From Robertmurraya massiliosenegalensis JC6 (GTDB lineage Bacteria; Bacillota; Bacilli; Bacillales; Cytobacillaceae), in assembly GCF_000311725.1 (NCBI RefSeq), contig NZ_HE978512.1:137893-201892 (forward strand): a stretch of DNA of 64,000 bases, given 5' to 3'. The notes beneath the pieces were generated by a model that had not been told where the DNA came from, did no database searches, and worked only from the letters and a program-made list of their open reading frames with translations. Below, piece by piece: positions 44,179 through 52,267 of the stretch. The translations under genes and the position numbers were made by a program. Each line of letters opens with the position of its first letter. The first letter of the stretch is position 1.

Positions 44179-45648
44179 TTACCAAAGACCGAGAAGTTTC
44201 CACCATGCTGCACCGATACCGAGCCAGATAACAATGTGCACTAATGATATGACAAAACCTACGCTCCACCATTTATTCTGGTTTACATATCCAGCACCAT
44301 ATAGTACAGCAGCTGGACCATTACCATAGTGTGTAAGACCTGAGAATAAGTTACTAAAGAAAGCAAGTAATAAAGCTGAAAGCATTGGTGGTGCACCAGC
44401 TGCAATCATGACACCTAAAAAGGCTGTGTACATCGCACTTACGTGTGCAGTGTTACTGGCAAAAATGTAATGGCTATAATAATAGACAAGACCGAGAATT
44501 AAGAATGCTACTATCCACGTTGTACCACTAACGGCTCCACCCATTTTTTCACTAAACCATGGAATTAAACCTAATTCATTTAACTGGGTTGCCATCATAA
44601 CTAGCGCTGCGAACCATACTAACGTATCCCATGCGCCTCTTTCATTTTTAACATCTTCCCAATTCAATACTTGAGTAAATAATAGAAGAGTTAAGCCAAT
44701 AAGTCCGACTACTGTTGCGCCCCAACCTAATAGACTTTCACCAAAGATCCAAAGAAGTAATACAACTCCAAACGCGAGTAGCATTAACTTTTCTCCCTTT
44801 GCCATTGAACCCATTTCTCTAAGCTTGTTCGATGCCCATGAAGATGCATCTGGTGTGCTCTTTATTTCTGGTGGGCTCATCCAATAAATAACTAAGGGAA
44901 TAAGAATTAAACTTAAAATACCTGGTACTAAAGCTGCTATCGCCCAACCGCCCCACGTGATGTTAACACCTAAATCTTTTGCAAGAGTAACAGCCAGTGG
45001 GTTAGCTGCCATTGCAGTCATAAACATTGCTGAAGTAATATTGTTTCCATGAAATGTTGTTAATGTTAAGAAGGTACCGATTTTTCCTTCTGTTCCGTCA
45101 CCTGGCTTAGAACCAAATGTTTCAGATAAACTTCTTCCAATTGGATAAATGATTCCGCCTCCACGCGCCGTGTTACTCGGTGTTGCTGGCGAAAGCACCA
45201 AGTCACTGAATAACAATGCATAGGAGAGTCCGAGAGTCTTTTTACCGAATGCCTTTACGAACATGTACGCAACCCTTGAACCTAAACCTGTTTTAATGAA
45301 ACCTCTTGAAATAAAGAACGCTACAACGATTAACCAAATGGTTGTGTTAGAAAAACCAGATAGAGCTGTTTTATCATCCAAGACTCCGGTAATGATCGTT
45401 ACCGTAATCGCCGCAATTGAAAGTGGTCCCATTGGAAGTGGTTTAATAATGAAACCGACGATTGTGGCTGCAAAGATGGCAAGTAGATGCCAAGCCTTTG
45501 GATCGAGCCCTTCTGGTACGGGAATAAACCACAGAACCAAACCTACCGCAATGGTAATAATGAGATTCTTTAGATTTAATCCCCCCTTATTTTCTTTCTT
45601 TTGTTGCGTTGGTATAACAGTCTTCATTTTACTTGCTGGGACTGCCAT
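44179..45648 (-). CDS. DASS-family (SLC13) dicarboxylate carrier
   Basis: About 489 residues with 11-12 membrane helices. The S-N-T pair typical of the DASS fold appears as S-N-T-T-I-W in the N-terminal half and S-N-T-A-H-V in the C-terminal half. CitT, TtdT and plant DiT1 carriers of this group exchange or symport malate, tartrate, citrate, succinate or 2-oxoglutarate. AGAGGTG lies six bases before the ATG at 45648; the GTG at 45657 is not favoured. Neighbouring fumarase and reductase genes suggest malate (or tartrate) uptake, possibly coupled to succinate export. Confidence 0.9.
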   Translation of the reverse strand: MAVPASKMKTVIPTQQKKENKGGLNLKNLIITIAVGLVLWFIPVPEGLDPKAWHLLAIFAATIVGFIIKPLPMGPLSIAAITVTIITGVLDDKTALSGFSNTTIWLIVVAFFISRGFIKTGLGSRVAYMFVKAFGKKTLGLSYALLFSDLVLSPATPSNTARGGGIIYPIGRSLSETFGSKPGDGTEGKIGTFLTLTTFHGNNITSAMFMTAMAANPLAVTLAKDLGVNITWGGWAIAALVPGILSLILIPLVIYWMSPPEIKSTPDASSWASNKLREMGSMAKGEKLMLLAFGVVLLLWIFGESLLGWGATVVGLIGLTLLLFTQVLNWEDVKNERGAWDTLVWFAALVMMATQLNELGLIPWFSEKMGGAVSGTTWIVAFLILGLVYYYSHYIFASNTAHVSAMYTAFLGVMIAAGAPPMLSALLLAFFSNLFSGLTHYGNGPAAVLYGAGYVNQNKWWSVGFVISLVHIVIWLGIGAAWWKLLGLW

Positions 45649-45711
45649 GTTTTTCACCTCTTTAGGTATTTTTGATTACGCTCATATTTTCACATACTTT
45701 TTTTTGTTTGT

Positions 45712-45725
45712 TAAATAGCTATTTA
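45712..45725. promoter_or_regulatory. Palindrome TAAATAGCTATTTA in the carrier/LysR divergent region
   Basis: A perfect 14-bp palindrome between the divergent DASS and LysR genes, the usual place for a LysR operator, though it is T-N12-A rather than T-N11-A. The 310-base spacer 45649-45958 contains nothing else I can name. Confidence 0.4.
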
Positions 45726-45958
45726 TTATTGATTTATAGGCTAGAATCATATATTCACACTTTGTTTATAAATCGGTCACATAACTGCTATTTTCATTCT
45801 CGTTACAGCATTTTTATTCATCTAAAATATACTTAGGAGAATGACTACTTAGCTTCTTTATGCATAATAGCTCGACATTTATTGCACATCATATGAATTT
45901 AAGGAATAACCTCATTAATAGATAAAAAGTGGACAATTCTGCGAAAGGAGATGGAAAT

Positions 45959-46879
45959 GTGGAATTAAGAGACTTAAAGTACTTTAAATCCGTTTGTGAC
46001 ACTGGAAGTTTTACGAAAGCAGGTCAAGTACTTCATATATCGCAGCCAACGATTACGAAAGCCGTTCATCGATTAGAAGAAGAAATTGGAGTACAGCTGT
46101 TTGATCGAAATAAAAGCAGTAAGCAAATCACGCTTACTCCGGAAGGTCAAATTTTCTTATTAAAAGTAGAGGGGATATTAGATTATATCGATGAATCCGT
46201 CGTAGCCGTGCAAAATTTCCAGAACAAAAAAATTCGTTTAGGGCTTCCCCCCATTATTGGTGCCGCTGTTTTTCCACCCATTTATGAGAAATTAGTAACT
46301 CAATTTCACTCTTTACAATTTGAAATACAAGAAAATGGCACGAATGATATGCGCTCACTAATTAAAAAAGGACAAGTAGATCTAGGTTTTATTTATCATA
46401 AATGCGGTACTGAACCTCCAGATTTAAAATATATTACATTGCATCGCGATGAGTTGAAAGTATGTGTCTCAAAAGATCATCCTTTTGCTCATTTAAAAAA
46501 GATTGCACTAGAGGATTTACAATGGGAACGGTTCATTCTTCTTTCGGAATCGTATTTGCATAATTATCTCGTACTTTCGGAATGTAAAAAACATGGGTAC
46601 ATTCCTGATATCACATTCACATCAAATGAAGTAGTGACGGTGAAATCTCTCGTTGAAACAGGATTGGGAATTACGATTCTTTCAAATATGGCTATTAAAG
46701 AGAACCAAAATATTGTTCCCCTCTCATTAGAAGACCCTGTTTTTCTAGATGTTCTCCTATGTTGGAAAAAAGATCACATTCTTTCACCAGAATGCCAACA
46801 GGTTATTGACTATATCTCCCATCAATTTAAAAAAGAAAAAGAGACGAACAACTTTGAGGTGAATGATGATGAAATATGA
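45959..46879 (+). CDS. LysR-family regulator of the dicarboxylate/lar island
   Basis: A 306-residue LysR protein: helix-turn-helix (E-L-R-D-L-K-Y-F-K-S, S-Q-P-T-I-T-K-A) and effector domain opening I-R-L-G-L-P-P-I-I-G-A. The GTG at 45959 is chosen because GAAAGGAG lies eight bases upstream; the frame from 45929 would place that site inside the gene. Divergent from the DASS carrier and overlapping the larC2 gene by 11 bases, so regulator and cofactor-synthesis domain are co-translated. It probably controls carrier, fumarase and perhaps lar genes in answer to a C4 hydroxy acid. Confidence 0.88.
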   Translation: MELRDLKYFKSVCDTGSFTKAGQVLHISQPTITKAVHRLEEEIGVQLFDRNKSSKQITLTPEGQIFLLKVEGILDYIDESVVAVQNFQNKKIRLGLPPIIGAAVFPPIYEKLVTQFHSLQFEIQENGTNDMRSLIKKGQVDLGFIYHKCGTEPPDLKYITLHRDELKVCVSKDHPFAHLKKIALEDLQWERFILLSESYLHNYLVLSECKKHGYIPDITFTSNEVVTVKSLVETGLGITILSNMAIKENQNIVPLSLEDPVFLDVLLCWKKDHILSPECQQVIDYISHQFKKEKETNNFEVNDDEI

Positions 46880-47369
46880 ACCTAGAAACACCACCGCTGA
46901 ACATGATGACGATGAGATGCTCATGATTGAAGCAAATATAGATGATTGCCAAGGGGAATGGATGGGCTATACGATGGAAAAGCTTCTTTCAAGTGGAGCA
47001 AATGATGTATACTTCACGCCGATTATCATGAAAAAAAATCGACCGGCCTACAAACTTTCCGTTCTTGCACATCAGTCAAAGCTGCCAAAGTTAACACAGA
47101 TCATTTTTACAGAAACAACAAGCTTTGGGATACGCCATTATCCCGTAACTTGTCATCGGATAGAAAGGAAATTTGAACAGGTACACACACCATGGGGAGC
47201 TGTAAACATTAAGATTGGTAGACACTTAGGGGAGATTGTCCAGTTATCACCGGAGTATGAAGATTGTAGAAGAATTGCCCTGCAATTTCATCTTCCATTA
47301 GGGACCATTTATCAACAAGCGATCGATCGATTTCAGCAAAACCACATGGTCCCTAGAGAAGAAAAATAA
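46869..47369 (+). CDS. larC2: LarC C-terminal domain as a separate protein (LarC2)
   Basis: A 166-residue protein equal to the C-terminal half of LarC: E-A-N-I-D-D near 20, E-K-L-L-S-S-G-A-N-D-V-Y-F-T-P-I-I-M-K-K-N-R-P near 37-60, E-T-T-S-F-G-I-R and the final P-E-Y-E-D-C-R-R-I-A. In LarC this half binds CTP, used when nickel is inserted into the pincer cofactor. Three consecutive ATG codons (46863, 46866, 46869) overlap the LysR end; the third has the best spacing to GAGGTGA. It is convergent with the N-terminal half at 47390, on the opposite strand. Confidence 0.88.
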   Translation: MKYEPRNTTAEHDDDEMLMIEANIDDCQGEWMGYTMEKLLSSGANDVYFTPIIMKKNRPAYKLSVLAHQSKLPKLTQIIFTETTSFGIRHYPVTCHRIERKFEQVHTPWGAVNIKIGRHLGEIVQLSPEYEDCRRIALQFHLPLGTIYQQAIDRFQQNHMVPREEK

Positions 47370-47389
47370 TTTAATTCACATCATTTCAT

Positions 47390-48115
47390 TTATTTTTTCT
47401 CACTTCCAATGATCATTCGCAGCATATTAGGACGATCTGGGAAGCTCTTTTCGCCTGCACCGTATCCCACCTTCTCGACGATCATCGATGGAATTGATCC
47501 GTATGAGGTTGCTAAAGCCTTAATAATCGCTGCTCCAGTAGGTGTTGTTAACTCACCTACTATATCTGATTTTTCTATTGGAATGTCCTTAAGTATTTCT
47601 AATGTTGCTGGTGCTGGCACCGGATACAAACCATGCCCCATTACCATTTTTCCTGACCCAAGTGGAACAGGAGAAGAGGTCACTTGTTCTACTCCAAGAT
47701 TTTCTAATAAAATGGCTGTACCTACAATATCAATAATTGAATCAATCGCCCCTACCTCATGAAAATGAACCTTCTCCAAGGTGACATGGTGAATTTTCGC
47801 TTCTGCTTCAGCTATTTTCCGAAAGATATTTAAAGACATTTCTTTTGTTAGTGATGTTAACTCTGATTCTTGAATCATCTTCTCGATATCAGAATAATGA
47901 CGATGGCTCTTCGCTTCTTCAAAGTGCACATAAAACTTCGTCCCACTTAAACCGCTCTTCACAGTCTTCTGATGTTCTAATTCATACTCTGCAGTGATCG
48001 GAAGCTTTTGTAACTCCTGAAGTAAATAATCCCAATCACCTCCGGCATCTAATAAGGCTCCAATCGTCATATCACCACTAATCCCTGAAAAACAATCAAA
48101 GTGTAGTATTTTCAT
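47390..48115 (-). CDS. larC1: LarC N-terminal domain as a separate protein (LarC1)
   Basis: A 241-residue protein beginning M-K-I-L-H-F-D-C-F-S-G-I-S-G-D-M-T, the hallmark of LarC/DUF111. It contains E-K-V-H-F-H-E-V-G-A-I-D-S-I near 118 and T-P-T-G-A-A near 192, and ends V-G-Y-G-A-G-E-K...N-M-L-R-M-I-I-G where full-length LarC would continue. A normal stop follows; there is no slippery frameshift partner downstream because the C-terminal half lies on the other strand. It overlaps larB by 20 bases and is the last gene of the larE-larB-larC1 group. Confidence 0.9.
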   Translation of the reverse strand: MKILHFDCFSGISGDMTIGALLDAGGDWDYLLQELQKLPITAEYELEHQKTVKSGLSGTKFYVHFEEAKSHRHYSDIEKMIQESELTSLTKEMSLNIFRKIAEAEAKIHHVTLEKVHFHEVGAIDSIIDIVGTAILLENLGVEQVTSSPVPLGSGKMVMGHGLYPVPAPATLEILKDIPIEKSDIVGELTTPTGAAIIKALATSYGSIPSMIVEKVGYGAGEKSFPDRPNMLRMIIGSEKK

Positions 48116-48881
48116 AGACTTCCTCCTTCTTTACAGCCATCGATAAAACAAGTGCTGCATTATATCCAGCACCAAATCCATTATCAATGTTCACAACGCT
48201 AATTCCAGGAGCACATGCATTAAGCATCGATAGTAAAGCTGAAATTCCATTAAAATTAGCTCCATAGCCAATACTCGTTGGAACAGCAAATAGCGGTTTT
48301 GCTACTAATCCAGATACAACACTTGGTAATGCCCCTTCCATTCCAGCCACTGCGATAATCGCTGAAGCTCCTCTAATCGTATCGAGATGATGAAAAAGTC
48401 GATGAATACCCGCAACACCAACATCATAGATTCGTTGCACAACACATCCCATCGCTTCTGCAGTTACAGCTGCTTCCTCTGCAACTGGAATATCAGAAGT
48501 CCCTCCACATAGGACCGCTACATAACCATCAAACAGTGTTACCGGTTCATTGACTCCTATCCAAATGACCGCCCTCGCATCCTCATAATAAGCCGCATCA
48601 GGAATATAAAATAGAATCTCCTTCGCTTTTTCCTTGCTAATTCTCGTCGCCAGGACCCGCCCATTTTTTTTGATAAGGGTCTGGAAGATCGAAATAATTT
48701 GCTCCGAAGTTTTTCCTTCTCCATAAATAACCTCAGGAAAACCAGTTCTTAAAGGACGATTATAATCAATTTTGGCAAATCCTAAGTCTTCAAATTGAGT
48801 GAGCATTGACTTAGCATCGTCAATCGATGTTTCTCCATTTTTTACGCTTTGTAGAATCCTTTCAAGCTTGCTGTTATCCAT
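48096..48881 (-). CDS. larB: Nickel pincer cofactor biosynthesis protein LarB
   Basis: A 261-residue protein with a PurE/AIRC-like C-terminal domain (C-G-G-T-S-D-I-P-V-A-E-E-A near 133, V-A-G-M-E-G-A-L-P near 180, G-Y-G-A-N near 208). LarB carboxylates the pyridinium ring of nicotinic acid adenine dinucleotide and hydrolyses its phosphoanhydride, the first step of cofactor synthesis. ATG at 48881 preferred: AGGAGTG lies about eight bases upstream. Confidence 0.93.
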   Translation of the reverse strand: MDNSKLERILQSVKNGETSIDDAKSMLTQFEDLGFAKIDYNRPLRTGFPEVIYGEGKTSEQIISIFQTLIKKNGRVLATRISKEKAKEILFYIPDAAYYEDARAVIWIGVNEPVTLFDGYVAVLCGGTSDIPVAEEAAVTAEAMGCVVQRIYDVGVAGIHRLFHHLDTIRGASAIIAVAGMEGALPSVVSGLVAKPLFAVPTSIGYGANFNGISALLSMLNACAPGISVVNIDNGFGAGYNAALVLSMAVKKEEVYENTTL

Positions 48882-48893
48882 ATGAGCCACTCC

Positions 48894-49706
48894 TTAGGAA
48901 ACTTCTATATTCATACTGCCAGTTTGATAGCCTGTTAAATCTAAGGTTACGTACAAAAATCCTTGTTCCTTGAACTGTTTTTGAATCTCGTGACGATGCT
49001 CAACAACAATCAAAAAATCTTGTTCATCTACTTCAATCCGGGCAATTTTTTCATGATGACGAACACGAAGTTGCTTTATTCCTAATGAATATAAAAAGTT
49101 TTCACAAATATCGAGCTGTGTAATTTTTTCTTGCGTAATTTCAGTGCCATATGGAATCCTTGAAGATAGACACGCAAAAGACGGCTTATCCCAAGTTTGT
49201 AAATTCATTTCCTTTGAGAGAATTCGAATGTCGTCCTTGGTAAGTCCAGCCTCTTTCAGCGGACTTTTCACGCCAATTTCCGAAAGTGCTTTCATTCCAG
49301 GCCGAAAATCATTGACATCACTAGCATTCGTTCCATCTAATATATAGGGATACTCAAGCTCCTGAGCCAATTCATTCACTCTTGTAAATAAACCTGTTTT
49401 ACAATGGTAACAGCGTAAATGAGTGTTAGAAGCAAAATTCTTGTTCTCCAGTTCCTTAATGGTAATCGTTGTATGTGAGACACCCAAATCATCGATCAAT
49501 TGAAGTGCTTCATTCAACTCTCGTTCTGGAAACGTTTCTGATCGTGCGGTTACGGCAAGAACATGCTCTTTACCGAGGACCTCATTCGCCTTTGCCAATA
49601 AAAATGTACTGTCCACCCCACCTGAGAATGCAATAAGCACCTTTCCCATTTCTCGCAATATTTCTTCTAGCCTCTCATTCTTTTGCTTAATTTGAAGAGT
49701 CTCCAC
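48894..49706 (-). CDS. larE: ATP-dependent sacrificial sulfur transferase LarE
   Basis: A 270-residue PP-loop enzyme: S-G-G-V-D-S near residue 28, G-T-N-A-S-D near 125 and a single Cys in S-F-A-C-L-S-S-R near 179, the position of the sacrificial Cys176 of Lactobacillus plantarum LarE. It adenylates the carboxylated pyridinium and donates sulfur from that Cys. The GTG at 49706 follows AGGGGTG by six bases; the GTG at 49715 is too close to it. A hairpin with T-run separates it from larA. Confidence 0.92.
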   Translation of the reverse strand: METLQIKQKNERLEEILREMGKVLIAFSGGVDSTFLLAKANEVLGKEHVLAVTARSETFPERELNEALQLIDDLGVSHTTITIKELENKNFASNTHLRCYHCKTGLFTRVNELAQELEYPYILDGTNASDVNDFRPGMKALSEIGVKSPLKEAGLTKDDIRILSKEMNLQTWDKPSFACLSSRIPYGTEITQEKITQLDICENFLYSLGIKQLRVRHHEKIARIEVDEQDFLIVVEHRHEIQKQFKEQGFLYVTLDLTGYQTGSMNIEVS

Positions 49707-49728
49707 GTTAGTCACCCCTATTATGTCT

Positions 49729-49771
49729 TAAAAAGATTCGGGAGGCACATTGTCATGCATTCCTCCCGAAT
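49729..49771 (-). terminator. Terminator-like hairpin between larA and larE
   Basis: ATTCGGGAGG / CCTCCCGAAT, a 10-bp perfect stem (49771-49736), followed by CTTTTTAAG on the minus strand. It probably attenuates transcription so that larA message exceeds that of the maturation genes. Confidence 0.75.
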
Positions 49772-49777
49772 ATCCTA

Positions 49778-51046
49778 TTAATGTAGTACTAATTGTTTGA
49801 CGATAGGTACAGTAGATGGCGCTTTCGGAATACAGGCAACAATCGGATTCTCTGGCAAGGAGTCTTTACACATTTCAACCGCCTGCTCGATGCTTGACGC
49901 TTTTTCAACCTTCATTAGACGAGCATCCTCTTCATCAATTCCTTCTGAAACAATAATAACCCGTGCTTTTTGAAGAGAGCGCCCCCACAAAAATGCTTTA
50001 TGTCCTCCAACAAAGAATTCCATCTTTGCAAATTCTTCTAACACTTTATCAACCGTATCTCCTAAGGCCATCGTTTCCTTAAATTTCTCAGAACCGATTC
50101 CTTCCCTGCATTCGGCTACAAGAATAATCGTTCCTCCTTGCTTGACGGCAACTGCTGCATGCAGAAGTCCTTTTTGTGCCTGATATAAATTCAAGTCTTT
50201 CGGAAACCCACCTGATGCGGCAATAACGAGATCTGCCGGTTCCTTTACCTCTGCTTGAAGTATTTTTTGTGCCTCTTTGACTCCTGCTCGATGGGCTTCA
50301 AAATAATGGCCGGCTACAGCTTTAACCACTTCTTTACGACTATTTAGAACGACATTCACAATAAAATCAACGCGAGCGATGCCGCCAATTTCGTCAATAT
50401 CTTCTCGTACAGGATTGCCTTCCAAATTTGCTAGCGCTGCCTTAGGATGGGGTAACATGGAATGATTATGGGAGACGAGAGGACTTCCTCCAACTCCAAT
50501 GGCGACTGCTTTTGCTCCCCCGGCAAACCCAGCAAATTGATGGGGATCGAGAACACCGAGAGCGATTTTTGCGTCCGCTTCCACATAATGACGATTTAAT
50601 ACAACCGGCGTCCCTCGAGTTGTGACTCCGATATTTACAAGATTGGCCTCATCACGAAAATCATGCGAAATGACTTTAAAATCCCTTGCGACTTCTTCTC
50701 CTAAGATTTCAACGAATTCCTCAGGAGGAGAAACACGATGTAATCCAGTACCGATTAAAATCGTAATTTGCTCTTTTGAAATACCATACTCTTCTAATTT
50801 TTTTGCTAGAATTGGAATAATGACATGATTAGGAACAGGACGGGTTGCATCGCTTGTGACTATGACTACTTTTTTTGCACCTTGAAACTTCTCTAATGAT
50901 GTGCCGATTGGATTCTCAATTGCCCTTAATACTTCTTCCTCACTCGTATGATTTAATACCTCTTCTGAAATCGAAACATGTTCATACTCAAAAGGAATGG
51001 TTGCTTTCATATAATCTTTACCATAAGGAACTTTTATTTCAGCCAT
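49778..51046 (-). CDS. larA: Nickel-dependent 2-hydroxyacid racemase LarA
   Basis: A 422-residue LarA-family enzyme. His103 (T-G-L-H-R), His169 (D-P-H-Q-F), Lys179 (G-G-A-K-A) and His195 (S-H-N-H-S) keep exactly the spacing of His108, His174, Lys184 and His200 in L. plantarum LarA: two catalytic histidines, the lysine that binds the cofactor thioamide and the nickel-ligand histidine. LarA homologues racemise lactate, malate, phenyllactate and other 2-hydroxy acids. The neighbouring dicarboxylate genes favour malate or another C4 hydroxy acid over lactate; no lactate permease or dehydrogenase is nearby. GGAGG precedes the ATG. Confidence 0.93.
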   Translation of the reverse strand: MAEIKVPYGKDYMKATIPFEYEHVSISEEVLNHTSEEEVLRAIENPIGTSLEKFQGAKKVVIVTSDATRPVPNHVIIPILAKKLEEYGISKEQITILIGTGLHRVSPPEEFVEILGEEVARDFKVISHDFRDEANLVNIGVTTRGTPVVLNRHYVEADAKIALGVLDPHQFAGFAGGAKAVAIGVGGSPLVSHNHSMLPHPKAALANLEGNPVREDIDEIGGIARVDFIVNVVLNSRKEVVKAVAGHYFEAHRAGVKEAQKILQAEVKEPADLVIAASGGFPKDLNLYQAQKGLLHAAVAVKQGGTIILVAECREGIGSEKFKETMALGDTVDKVLEEFAKMEFFVGGHKAFLWGRSLQKARVIIVSEGIDEEDARLMKVEKASSIEQAVEMCKDSLPENPIVACIPKAPSTVPIVKQLVLH

Positions 51047-51108
51047 AATACTGCCTCCAATTAAAGAATAATAGCATGTTATTGCAGAATTACCGATTTC
51101 CCTCCTTT

Positions 51109-51126
51109 ATGTGAAAATATTCACAT
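51109..51126. promoter_or_regulatory. Rex- or FNR-type box upstream of larA
   Basis: ATGTGAA-AATA-TTCACAT, a perfect 7-bp inverted repeat. The core equals TGTGA-N6-TCACA (Bacillus Fnr/CRP type) and also TGTGAA-N4-TTCACA (Rex type). It ends 63 bases before the larA start codon. Either factor would tie larA to anaerobic or reduced conditions. Confidence 0.6.
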
Positions 51127-51215
51127 TCATACTTCTATTTTCCTCTATCTTCAAGAAGAATAGAAATAGTTTCTTTTAATATATACATGAATATATTTCA
51201 TAAGGAGCATTTCTG

Positions 51216-51254
51216 AGGGATAGCTTTTTGGGGATCACAAAAAAAGCTATCCCT
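51216..51254. terminator. Hairpin after the nik/E1 operon
   Basis: AGGGATAGCTTTTT and AAAAAGCTATCCCT form a 14-bp stem with an 11-base loop, between the E1 beta stop and larA. There is no T-run after the stem on the minus strand, but the stem itself contains U-rich arms. Confidence 0.55.
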
Positions 51255-51292
51255 TACCATTCGTTTTGTGGTTGGGCTAGCTAATTGGATGG

Positions 51293-52267
51293 CTATATTT
51301 CTTGTATAAGAATCAAACTCGTAATGGCTTTAATGATTTCATCTCTTTGAGGAATTACTTCTTTTACTAGCTTTTGCGAATATGGAACTGGTATTTGAGC
51401 TCGAGTGATCCTCTTTATCGGAGCCTTCAAGTATTGAAATCCTGCTTCAGAGATTATCGCAGCAACTTCTGACGCAAAGCCACAAAAAACTGAACCATCA
51501 TCAACAATGACAAGTTTACCCGTCTTTTGAACAGATTTTAACAGAGCTTTTACATCTAAAGGAAACAATGTCCTTGGATCGATCACCTCAATTGAAATTC
51601 CTTTTGATTCTAGCTCGATAGCAACCTCACAAGCAGTATTTACGAGATGACCAACAGCCACTACCGTCAAATCCGTACCAACATACTTGATTTCAGCGAC
51701 TCCTAAGGGAATCATATATTCCTCATCTGAAACATGATCGATTAAGTCAGAACAAAGTGCAGGTTCATAGATAACAACTGGATCTTGATCACGAATTGCT
51801 TGCTTTACCAGGCCTTTTGCAGCAGCAGGAGTTGCTGGAACGACCACCTTCAATCCCATTTGGAGCAAACAGGAGTAAGCGTTATCATATTGTTCCACGC
51901 TCATGCTATCTTTTATTCCTATTATCCGAACAACGAGCGGGATATTTACTTGCCCCCCTGATCTGTATCTACCTTTTCCAGCTTGATTGACGAGTTGCTC
52001 CATCGCTACAAATTGCAAAGTACTTCCATTATACTCAACAATAGGTCGTAACCCTGCCATTGCCGCTCCTATCGCCATTCCTGTAAAACCTTGCTCCGAT
52101 AGGGGGGTATGAATAATACGATCTTTTCCGAACTGCTTTTTTAACCCTTCAGTTGTACTTGCCAATGAAGAAGGATCATCGATGCCAATTAAACAGATTG
52201 TCGAATCCCTTTCCATTTCTTCGCGAATAGCTGCCATGATGGCATCCTTATAACTTATTCTCGCCAT
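51293..52267 (-). CDS. TPP-dependent 2-oxoacid/acetoin dehydrogenase E1 beta subunit
   Basis: A 324-residue transketolase pyrimidine-binding plus C-terminal domain protein of the AcoB/PdhB type: L-S-E-Q-G-F-T-G-M-A-I-G near 55-66 with the Glu that activates TPP, and V-V-V-G-H-L-V in the C-terminal part. The TAATG junction with the alpha gene shows coupled translation. No E2 or E3 gene is in the window, so the acceptor is unknown: it may borrow the core of another complex or act as a stand-alone decarboxylase. Confidence 0.85.
   Translation of the reverse strand: MARISYKDAIMAAIREEMERDSTICLIGIDDPSSLASTTEGLKKQFGKDRIIHTPLSEQGFTGMAIGAAMAGLRPIVEYNGSTLQFVAMEQLVNQAGKGRYRSGGQVNIPLVVRIIGIKDSMSVEQYDNAYSCLLQMGLKVVVPATPAAAKGLVKQAIRDQDPVVIYEPALCSDLIDHVSDEEYMIPLGVAEIKYVGTDLTVVAVGHLVNTACEVAIELESKGISIEVIDPRTLFPLDVKALLKSVQKTGKLVIVDDGSVFCGFASEVAAIISEAGFQYLKAPIKRITRAQIPVPYSQKLVKEVIPQRDEIIKAITSLILIQEI

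Noticed and set aside
47370-47389. Programmed frameshift joining larC1 to larC2
   Set aside because: The two halves lie on opposite strands and converge, so no single message can encode both in sense.
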